The position numbers and the translations under genes are program-made. This document shows, in pieces, positions 36,829-43,901 of a DNA stretch of 64,000 bases (within the stretch, counting starts at the first letter, position 1; each line of letters begins with the position of its first letter). The notes below the pieces were generated by a model. It was given only the letters and a program-made list of their open reading frames with translations, was not told the DNA's origin and searched no databases. Source of the stretch: Clostridioides difficile ATCC 9689 = DSM 1296 (GTDB taxonomy: Bacteria > Bacillota > Clostridia > Peptostreptococcales > Peptostreptococcaceae); contig NZ_CP011968.1 of NCBI RefSeq assembly GCF_001077535.1, forward strand, positions 372,001 to 436,000. Direction: 5' to 3'.

Positions 36829-36871
36829 AAAATGCCCGTAGAGCCGATAAAATAAGGCTTTGCGGACATTT
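36829..36871 (+). terminator. Terminator-like hairpin after int
   Basis: AAATGCCCG-TAGAGCC pairs with GGCTTT-GCGGACATTT around an A-rich loop. It lies just inside the right end of the element. Confidence 0.6.
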
Positions 36872-37083
36872 AAGAAGATATAAAAAGATAGTCAAAAAGA
36901 CATATATAATTTATAAGTAATTAATAGTAAAAAAATTGTGTATAGAAGTTATATATATAATAAATTTGTCTTAAGCTTTTATTTTACTTTCTAATAAATA
37001 AAGGAGTTTAAAAAAGGGAAGATTAATTAAGTAATATTTTATAAAATTCTTCGATTTAAAAACTTTAAGTAGAGGTGAAATAA
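36872..37083. other. Element right junction and spl upstream region
   Basis: AT-rich; should contain the exact junction and the promoter of the next gene. No ORF. The ribosome binding site GAGGTG lies at 37073-37078. Confidence 0.4.
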
Positions 37084-38106
37084 ATGTTTAATCCCAAAAG
37101 AATAATATTCGAAAAAGGAACTTTAGACACTGATGTGGGTAAAAAAATATACAATAAATTTAGAGATAATAAAGATGTAGAGATAATTAATATATCATCA
37201 AATAGGATTAAAGAACATATTCCAGGTGAAAATCTATATGAACAATATAGAAGTGGGAAGCAGACTATGGTAGTTGGGATTAGAAAAAGTCTGAAGTTTC
37301 AAACATGTAAACCTTCTGCTAATTATCAACTACCACTTGTCAGTGGATGTATGGGAAGATGTGAGTATTGTTATTTGAACACACAATTAGGTGATAAACC
37401 ATTTATAAGGGTATTTGTAAATGTAGATGAAATACTTGAACAGACAAAAAAATATATTGAAGATAGAAAGCCACAGGTAACCATATTTGAAGGGGCAGCT
37501 ACATCAGACCCAGTTCCAGTAGAGCCATATACTAATTCTTTGAAGAAAACAATAGAGTTTTTTGGAAGAGAGGAAAAAGGAAGATTTAGATTTGTTACTA
37601 AATACAGTGATGTGGATAGCTTATTGGATGCTGAACATAATAATCATACAGAAATACGATTTAGTATCAATACTCCTAGAATTATAAATGAACATGAGCA
37701 TTATACAGCCTCTGCAAATAAAAGAATAGAGTCAGCTGTAAAACTTGCTAGGGCTGGTTATCAGATTGGTTTCATAATAGCACCTGTGTTTTTATATGAA
37801 GGTTGGAAAGAAGAGTATAAAAATCTGATTATAAGTATAAAAGAAGCTTTACCAAAGGATTTTGATAAAAAAATTATATTTGAAGTTATATCTCATAGAT
37901 ATACAACTAAAGCAAAAAATAGAATACTAGAGATTTATCCAGATACACTATTGCCAATGGAAAATGAAGATAGAAAGTTTAAATACGGTCAATTTGGATA
38001 TGGTAAGTACGTGTATGATAAAGAACAATTAGATGATATGAAAGAGTTCTTTCTTAAGGAAATAAATGGAGTATTTAAAAATAGTTTAATAAAATATATA
38101 ATATAG
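37084..38106 (+). CDS. splB: Spore photoproduct lyase (radical SAM DNA repair enzyme)
   Basis: A 340-residue radical SAM enzyme that splits the spore-specific thymine dimer in UV-damaged DNA during germination. The [4Fe-4S] motif CMGRCEYC (CxxxCxxC) is at residues 89-96, followed by YLNTQLG. TIFEGAATSDPVPVEPYT and SLKKTIEFFG match SplB. The position of the B. subtilis H-donor Cys141 (in an ACTSD context) is Ala139 here, while a Cys is present at residue 75. Length equals B. subtilis SplB. Its stop lies inside the following terminator. Confidence 0.92.
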   Translation: MFNPKRIIFEKGTLDTDVGKKIYNKFRDNKDVEIINISSNRIKEHIPGENLYEQYRSGKQTMVVGIRKSLKFQTCKPSANYQLPLVSGCMGRCEYCYLNTQLGDKPFIRVFVNVDEILEQTKKYIEDRKPQVTIFEGAATSDPVPVEPYTNSLKKTIEFFGREEKGRFRFVTKYSDVDSLLDAEHNNHTEIRFSINTPRIINEHEHYTASANKRIESAVKLARAGYQIGFIIAPVFLYEGWKEEYKNLIISIKEALPKDFDKKIIFEVISHRYTTKAKNRILEIYPDTLLPMENEDRKFKYGQFGYGKYVYDKEQLDDMKEFFLKEINGVFKNSLIKYII

Positions 38107-38140
38107 CAAATCTTACCTAAAGATTTGCTATATTTTATTT
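38102..38140 (+). terminator. Terminator of the spore photoproduct lyase gene
   Basis: A 13-bp perfect stem, 38102-38114 with 38120-38132 (TAGCAAATCTT / AAGATTTGCTA core), followed by a T-rich tail. The stem includes the stop codon. Confidence 0.8.
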
Positions 38141-38287
38141 TTATATATTTTATGTTTATAATAAAGCAATGAGATTTAGCACTATCATATAAGAAAATTA
38201 AAAAGGGCACTATCTATCAAGAACATTTTTTCTAGTTTTGATACTATAAAGGATAAGAGTAACAAAAATATCAGGAGGAGTTATAGT

Positions 38288-39199
38288 ATGCATGCATGGG
38301 AGTCTATTCAAATTACATTGGATTTAATAGAAGCAAATTTATCAGAAGAAATATCAATTAATGAATTAGCAAATAAAGCAAATTTATCACCATTTTACTA
38401 TCAAAGACTATTTAAAAGATTGGTAAATAAGACTGTAATGGAGTATATAAAGCTTCGTCGTCTTGCAAGAGCTTCTGAATACTTAGCAGAACATAAGAAT
38501 CGTATACTTGATGTAGCTTTAAATTTTGGATTTGCTAGTCATGAGACATTTACACGTTCCTTTAAAAAAGCATATGGATTAACTCCAGAAAAATATAGAG
38601 CAAATCCAGTAAAACTCAATCACTTTATTAAGCCAGAATTAATTTTAAATTATGCTATGGTTGATGAAGGTGTTCCACTGATTGCAGATGATATAGTGAT
38701 TGAAGTCAATCGTAAGACATTGAGTAATCCAAGGACATTTGTTGGAATAGAAATAGAAGTACCTATTTGCCAGTTGGTGGGCGGTGAAACAACTGGAATT
38801 GCAATAGTAGAGGAATTATGGATGAAACTTGGAAGTCAAAGACATAATATACCAAATCAAATTCCAGGTGGAAATGAATTTGCTGCTCTTTATATGGGAA
38901 ATGCAAAAGAAGGAAATTGTATGTATATGGCAGGTGTAGAGGTAGAGTCAGGTACATCAGTAGAAGGATATAGTACTTTTGAGTTGCCAGCTAAAGAATA
39001 TTTAGTATGTGGATTTGAGGCAGAAAACTTTAATGAGTTAGTTAATTCAGCTGTTTTTAAAGCAGATAAATTTATGGAAAGATGGATGAAGAAACATAAT
39101 TTAACAACTACTGATTTTGCAATTGAGATGTATTACCCCACTACACCTGAAGCAGCATATCTGGAACATTGGATTGTTCCGGTTCCTATTGAACAATAG
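38288..39199 (+). CDS. AraC-family regulator with GyrI-like effector domain
   Basis: A 303-residue regulator. Two N-terminal AraC HTH motifs (residues about 8-105: ISINELANKANLSPFYYQRL, ILDVALNFGFASHETFTRSF, KKAYGLTPEKYR). Residues about 135-303 form a Rob/GyrI-type effector-binding domain ending YYPTTPEAAYLEHWIVPV. Such proteins sense small hydrophobic or cationic compounds. AGGAGG lies before the ATG. The following gene, 14 bases away, is likely cotranscribed. Confidence 0.9.
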   Translation: MHAWESIQITLDLIEANLSEEISINELANKANLSPFYYQRLFKRLVNKTVMEYIKLRRLARASEYLAEHKNRILDVALNFGFASHETFTRSFKKAYGLTPEKYRANPVKLNHFIKPELILNYAMVDEGVPLIADDIVIEVNRKTLSNPRTFVGIEIEVPICQLVGGETTGIAIVEELWMKLGSQRHNIPNQIPGGNEFAALYMGNAKEGNCMYMAGVEVESGTSVEGYSTFELPAKEYLVCGFEAENFNELVNSAVFKADKFMERWMKKHNLTTTDFAIEMYYPTTPEAAYLEHWIVPVPIEQ

Positions 39200-39213
39200 A
39201 AAGGATGATGAAT

Positions 39214-39630
39214 ATGAATTGGCAAGATGCGTTTTTTCAAGATACTAAACCTACATTTGAGCAAATTAATGAATTTATTAATAATCCATTATGGGACAAG
39301 TTAAATAAAACTTTGGTTTCTACTTATAATGTAGAACCTAAGCTTGAATACAGTAAATGTTCAATGCAAAGAGGTTGGAATGTAAAATATAAAAAAAGAG
39401 GTAAATCACTATGTACTTTATATCCACAAGAAGGTTATTTTAAAGCTTTGGTTATTGTAAGTGAAAGCAATAGAGTAGAGGTTGATTTATTTATTAATAC
39501 TTGTTGTGATTATATCAAAAAAATATATAATGAGGTAAACTTTTTTAATGGAAGTAAATGGCTAATGATTCAAGTAGATAGTTTATTGGTATTAAACGAT
39601 ATGCTTGAACTAATTAAATTTAGAGCTTAA
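39214..39630 (+). CDS. DUF3788-like protein
   Basis: A 138-residue cytoplasmic protein with features recalled for DUF3788: KPTFEQINEFINNPLWDKLN, YSKCSMQRGWNVKYKKRGKS, LCTLYPQEGYF, and a final helix. The function is unknown. ATG 39214 is chosen because AAAGGATG lies 5 bases upstream; ATG codons at 39205 and 39208 overlap that site. Probably in an operon with the AraC regulator. Confidence 0.72.
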   Translation: MNWQDAFFQDTKPTFEQINEFINNPLWDKLNKTLVSTYNVEPKLEYSKCSMQRGWNVKYKKRGKSLCTLYPQEGYFKALVIVSESNRVEVDLFINTCCDYIKKIYNEVNFFNGSKWLMIQVDSLLVLNDMLELIKFRA

Positions 39631-39637
39631 CATATAG

Positions 39638-39672
39638 AACAGGATGAATATATAAGTCATCCTGTTTTTATA
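39638..39672 (+). terminator. Terminator after the DUF3788-like gene
   Basis: A perfect 10-bp stem AACAGGATGA / TCATCCTGTT (39638-39647 with 39657-39666) followed by a T run. It may also serve the converging HxlR gene. Confidence 0.85.
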
Positions 39673-39729
39673 TTCAATCAGATAAATTAATATATAGTCT
39701 ATAATATGAATAATTTAGTAAATTTAAAT

Positions 39730-40122
39730 TTACTTTATCTTTCTACATTCTTTGCAACTAAGTCCACATGTGTTTTTTTCTTGCATATTAGTAGCACCCC
39801 AATTAGCAAATTGTTGTAAAATAGGCACAATACTTTTACCTTTACTTGTTAATGTATATTCAACTTTTGGAGGAATTTCATTATATTGTTTACGATGAAC
39901 AATACCAGTAGACTCTAAATCTTTTAATGATTGAGCTAGCATAGTATTTGTAATGCCATCCAATTTTCTTTTTATGCTACTATATCTAATTGGATTTTCA
40001 ACTGCTAACATACATATAATAGGTAATTTCCACTTACCACCGACAATGTCTAATGCATAACGGATTGGACAGGTTAATTCTTCAACGTTTTTAGTTATAT
40101 TTTTTTCAGTATTTATACTCAT
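39730..40122 (-). CDS. HxlR-family transcriptional regulator
   Basis: A 130-residue winged-helix regulator: CPIRYALDIVGGKWKLPIIC (the HxlR CPV..GGKW signature), PIRYSSIKRKLDGITNTMLA, QSLKDLESTGIVHRKQYNEI. The Cys in the CPIR motif can sense redox or electrophiles in this family. The tail has extra Cys (TCGLSCKECRK), unusual. It is divergent from the flavin-oxidase gene, which it probably controls through the 140-base gap. Confidence 0.9.
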   Translation of the reverse strand: MSINTEKNITKNVEELTCPIRYALDIVGGKWKLPIICMLAVENPIRYSSIKRKLDGITNTMLAQSLKDLESTGIVHRKQYNEIPPKVEYTLTSKGKSIVPILQQFANWGATNMQEKNTCGLSCKECRKIK

Positions 40123-40262
40123 TTTAATTACTCCTTAGTTATAGTAGTATCTTTTTTATACTTTATCAGAAAAAACTGCATACTTGTTTTTTCTGTATTT
40201 TATATTAAAATTATATCAAAGGATAATCCTTAATACAAGTATTTAAAAGGGGTGTAAGAATT

Positions 40263-40658
40263 ATGAAAGCATTAGAATTTTTGAACAAGGCACGAGTTTA
40301 TTATTTAGCAACAGTTGATGAGAACAATCAAGCACATGTGCGTCCTTTAGGATTTGTTATGGAATACAATGGTAAACTTACATTTTGCACATCTAATCAA
40401 AAGGATATGTTTAAGCAACTTATTTTTAATCCAAAGGTTGAACTTTGTTGTATAGACCAAAACCTTAATACTCTACGTATTTTAGGTGAAGCAGTATTTG
40501 TTACATCAAAAGAAACACAAGCTAAGGCACTTGAAATAATGCCAAGTTTAGGTCAGATGTACTCTGTAGGAGATGGTAAGTTTGAAATATTCTCTATTGA
40601 TAAGGCAAAAGTTAGTTGTTGTTCAATGAGTGGTAAAAAGATTGATGTAGAGCTTTAA
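40263..40658 (+). CDS. Pyridoxamine 5'-phosphate oxidase-like flavin protein
   Basis: A 131-residue split-barrel protein: VYYLATVDENNQAHVRPLGF, LTFCTSNQKDMFKQLIFNPK, VELCCIDQNLNTLRILGEAV. This family binds FMN or related cofactors and reduces diverse substrates; the reaction here is unknown. AAAGGGGTG precedes the ATG. Divergent from HxlR, a common pairing for redox stress responses. Confidence 0.85.
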   Translation: MKALEFLNKARVYYLATVDENNQAHVRPLGFVMEYNGKLTFCTSNQKDMFKQLIFNPKVELCCIDQNLNTLRILGEAVFVTSKETQAKALEIMPSLGQMYSVGDGKFEIFSIDKAKVSCCSMSGKKIDVEL

Positions 40659-41060
40659 TTATAATTGAATCGACATCCATAGTGAAAATTAAGAAAACGT
40701 TATTACTGAAATGTTGATAGATTTAATTTAAATGCAATAAAAAGATTTTTAAATAATGAATATGTAAAAATTTTTAGTTATTAGATGTGTATTTCAATAA
40801 TGATATACTATTTTGAATAATTACATACTAGAAATAAGATAATTAAAATTTACTTTATAATGGGATAGATTTCTTTTAAAAAATATTTTAACTATAATTG
40901 ATTTTTATTTAATCTGAAAAAAATATTATGACTATAAAAAATTGCTACTTATTATTTGGATATTTTTATATATAAATAATAAGTAGCATGACTTTATACA
41001 TTAATAATGATAGAATATAAATTAATAGATAAGATATGATTTTAAAAGGAGTGATATAAG
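40659..41060. other. AT-rich intergenic region with a long inverted repeat
   Basis: About 400 bases with no supportable ORF. The notable item is a perfect 15-bp inverted repeat at 40943-40957 and 40974-40988 (TGCTACTTATTATTT and complement) with a 16-base loop and no T tail. Confidence 0.55.
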
Positions 41061-41267
41061 ATGAGTAAATATAGTTCTTTATGGGAATATGTTAAGAAAA
41101 ACAATAGTCAATCGTTTAAATTAACTTTTGAAGAAATAAAAGATATTGCTGGGATAGAGATAGACCATTCGTTTTTGAAATATAAAAAGGAATTAAATGA
41201 ATATGGATATCAAGTAGGAAAAATCTCTTTAAAAGAGAAGACTGTTATTTTCGATAAAATTGGTTAA
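41061..41267 (+). CDS. Small conserved-looking protein, unknown function
   Basis: A 68-residue protein starting MSKYSSLWEYVKKNNSQSFK, followed by LTFEEIKDIAGIEIDHSFLK and a strand-like GYQVGKISLKEKTVIF. The pattern resembles small DUF7662-type proteins, but I am not sure. AAGGAGTG lies 9 bases before the ATG. A terminator follows. Confidence 0.65.
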   Translation: MSKYSSLWEYVKKNNSQSFKLTFEEIKDIAGIEIDHSFLKYKKELNEYGYQVGKISLKEKTVIFDKIG

Positions 41268-41324
41268 GACATAAATAATTACATATAATAAAATAATTTG
41301 TATTGATGATTATTACAAATAAAA

Positions 41325-41363
41325 AAGGGCGTAGCACTATTTTTTAGTGTCACAGCCCCTTTT
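41325..41363. terminator. Bidirectional terminator
   Basis: AAAAAAGGGC ... GCACTA / TAGTG ... GCCCCTTTTTT forms an imperfect stem flanked by A and T runs. It lies between converging genes (41061-41267 plus, 41424-42155 minus). Confidence 0.75.
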
Positions 41364-41423
41364 TTGTTTATAATTATGTACATTTCACATTATCACGATA
41401 TAAGCATTTTTCTTATGAGAAAA

Positions 41424-42155
41424 TTAATTAGAATTATTTTTATTCATATTTAAATTATTTAAATTGTTTTCCCAGTTTTTTATCTCCTTTTTAACTTCTT
41501 CACTTAAAGTATCACTTGAAGATATTTTCTTTAATTTATCATTCAAAGATTTCTTTTGTTCCTCTGAAAGGTCTGTTTTTATTGTAGGATCAATAATATC
41601 TATTACATCTTTTACATCAAAATCAACAAATTTGCACAGTTCTTCTAGATGATCAATTAGAAAATCTAGACCTTCATATGACCATTCTTTATAATCTTTT
41701 CCGTTTTTTAATAGAAACTCATTCACTTGGTAATTCTGATTTGCTAATTCAAAGAATGAACCTGAAGGATCCATTATATCATTTATAGAGTTTTCATAGT
41801 TAACAATATTAATTTGTCTTATTAATTTCTCTTTTTCTGTTAAGTTGCTATAATTCTTGTTAACAAAAGCTACTAATCCAAATTCAAAGTTTAAAATTGA
41901 ATCTTTACGTTTTTTTACTGAATCTTCTCCAAATTCCCTAAGACCTTCTAAATTTTTATCAATGGCTTTATCTCTAATCTCTATTAATTGTTCTATACTT
42001 AAACCTTCTAAGTTTTTAGGTACTATTTCTTCATTATTCTTAGTAACTTCTTTCAATTTATTGTTAGTATTTTTATTATTGAAAATAAATATAGCAGTTA
42101 ATAAACTTAAAATTATTACTAAAATAATTAAACTTACATTTTTTTTACTTAACAT
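41424..42155 (-). CDS. Membrane-anchored protein of unknown function
   Basis: A 243-residue protein with an N-terminal membrane anchor (VSLIILVIILSLLTAIFIF, residues about 6-24; no lipobox Cys) and an acidic, helical extracellular part rich in Lys, Glu and Asn. No known motif recognised. AGGAGG lies before the ATG. Flanked by terminators on both sides, so it is probably transcribed alone. Confidence 0.7.
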   Translation of the reverse strand: MLSKKNVSLIILVIILSLLTAIFIFNNKNTNNKLKEVTKNNEEIVPKNLEGLSIEQLIEIRDKAIDKNLEGLREFGEDSVKKRKDSILNFEFGLVAFVNKNYSNLTEKEKLIRQINIVNYENSINDIMDPSGSFFELANQNYQVNEFLLKNGKDYKEWSYEGLDFLIDHLEELCKFVDFDVKDVIDIIDPTIKTDLSEEQKKSLNDKLKKISSSDTLSEEVKKEIKNWENNLNNLNMNKNNSN

Positions 42156-42992
42156 ATTAAACCTCCTTTTTTAAATAAGTATTGTACTTGTGAAAAATAA
42201 ATTTGTTTATGAAGATAACATTTACTACTGTTTGTTCTAAAGATTATAATAGAATATTTTTTTGATATAATCTATATTTTTCTTATTAAATTTTCTTATT
42301 AGATATTTAATATCAATATTTTTTAGATAGAAAAGATTTTAATAACTCCAAATATTTAATAAGTAAAATAAAATTATTGCTTTAAAATATATTTTTATAT
42401 GTTTTAAGTTTTATAATAAGTAATATTGTATGATAAATTAAATTTAAATATTTAGAGATAAGCTATTATAGAATTTGCTTAGTTTAAGTTAAATTTTAAA
42501 ATATTCAAAAAGGGGCTAGAGTCTGGAAATTTTTATTTAAAGAATACACATAAAAATTTCTAGACTCTCATCATTTAAAAGAAGTATTCTAAATTTATTA
42601 TTTATAATTAAATATTATCTGAAAAAATGGTATTTTTATACCTTTGTTTGTTATGCATAATTTTACTTAGAACATAAGCTTTATATAAAATAATTAAAAA
42701 TATACCTAATTAAAATAAGTAAAAAAAGAGCTATCATAGAACAAATTTAATTTGCTCATGTGACAGCTCCTTTTTAGATGATGCTTTTTTAGATTTATAC
42801 TATAAGGTATATAAAACTAAGTTTATTAAAAATGTTATAATTTCTATTGCTATCATAGACCATATCAATCCATCAAGTTCATAAAAGTAATTAAGCTTTA
42901 TTAAATAGCTTCTTTATTATAATTTCTTTATTTCATATAATATAAATAGTATTAAAATTTTTATGGGAGTTAAAGTAAGCATGTATTATTAC
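42156..42992. other. Long AT-rich intergenic region with two hairpins
   Basis: About 840 bases without a supportable gene. An 18-bp inverted repeat with one mismatch lies at 42518-42535 and 42551-42568. A second hairpin with A/T runs lies at about 42724-42775 and may terminate the minus-strand PHP gene. The remainder shows nothing clear; a small RNA here is possible but unsupported. Confidence 0.5.
42724..42775. terminator. Bidirectional hairpin terminator
   Basis: AAAAAGAGCT ... AGCTCCTTTTT arms with inner CAAATTTAATTTG. Similar in design to the hairpin at 41325-41363. Confidence 0.6.
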
Positions 42993-43736
42993 TTAGATAT
43001 TTGTATAATCAACATCTAGTAATTTACCTTTTTGGTGAAAATGATTAATAAGTTTTTTAGGATAATTCATTATTAATTCATCTGGAAAATTAATTTCCTT
43101 TAAGATATTTTCAGAATACTCATAGTTACCTATGTCAAAACAAATGTGAGCATCTGAAGTCAGTATGATTTTAGCACCATATTTTTTGCAAAGTGTAGCA
43201 ATATACTTACAGTTATCCGAGCTACCATTTCTTGACACGCCTTTAATAGAACAATTATTTATTTCTATTAAGATATTCTTTTCTATAGCTAATTTAATGA
43301 TTAATTCATAGTCGATTGGGTAGTTTGGGTTTCCAAGGTGTCCTAATATTTCAATATTATCATGCTTATTTATTGCATTTATTAAAGCTTTAGTATTATT
43401 CTCTAATGTATTTGGAGAAAACACAGCTTCGTGAAATGACAAGATAAGATAATCTAACCGAGGAATTACAAAAGGCTCTAGGTCTATGTTTCCTTTAATA
43501 TCTAGTATATTTGCTTCACAGCCTCTTAAAATTATAATGTTATTTATGATTCTTGGGATATTTTGAATGTTGTGAAAGTACCATTTGTGGGGAGAACCAG
43601 GCATCTTAGGACCATGTTCAGATGTACCTAGTATCTTAATTCCATTTTCTTTACAATAATTAATATTTTCTAGTAAAGTGCTATAGCCATGACCACTGAC
43701 TATAGAGTGTGTGTGTAAATCTGATAAAAAATTCAT
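42993..43736 (-). CDS. PHP-domain metal-dependent phosphatase (YcdX-like)
   Basis: A 247-residue PHP hydrolase. Metal-binding motifs: SDLHTHSIVSGHGYSTLLEN (residues 4-23), GTSEHGPKMPGSPH, ILGHLGNPNYPIDYE and LTSDAHICFDIGNYE. Such enzymes hydrolyse phosphoesters with two or three metals; the substrate is unknown. ATG 43736 follows GAGGAGG by 6 bases; the frame extends further up but without a ribosome binding site. Divergent from the LevR-type regulator. Confidence 0.88.
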   Translation of the reverse strand: MNFLSDLHTHSIVSGHGYSTLLENINYCKENGIKILGTSEHGPKMPGSPHKWYFHNIQNIPRIINNIIILRGCEANILDIKGNIDLEPFVIPRLDYLILSFHEAVFSPNTLENNTKALINAINKHDNIEILGHLGNPNYPIDYELIIKLAIEKNILIEINNCSIKGVSRNGSSDNCKYIATLCKKYGAKIILTSDAHICFDIGNYEYSENILKEINFPDELIMNYPKKLINHFHQKGKLLDVDYTNI

Positions 43737-43901
43737 ATAAATTCCTCCTCTATAAAAGATGAGGGTAACGTAATTTATATTATAAAACGAATAGGAAAGA
43801 AAATCAATAGTTACATAATTAGACAAAAATATTAAAATATTGTAGAATTAAGCTTAATAATAAATGTTTAACAGTATTACTGCTTATAGGGGAGGTTAAC
43901 T

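Larger units (their letters stand above)
29100..36880. mobile_element. Tn916-related mobilizable element, Tn6218-like
   Basis: The segment holds int, xis, a Rep/relaxase-like gene, an XRE regulator, a Tn916 Orf7-like sigma factor and an Orf8-like protein around a methyltransferase/TetR/MATE cargo. Conjugation genes are absent, so it can only be mobilized. GC content rises visibly across int-relaxase. Repeated TTTACCACGA sites mark both ends. Size and content recall Tn6218 of C. difficile; this is from memory. The exact boundaries are not fixed, as no clear target duplication was found; real ends lie within about 29060-29110 and 36850-36930. It separates the alcohol dehydrogenase from the spore photoproduct lyase. 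Confidence 0.85.

Noticed and set aside
29060-36930. Clear attL/attR target duplication for the transposon
   Set aside because: No convincing direct repeat was found; similarity of flanks near 29000 and 36905 is only AT-rich background.
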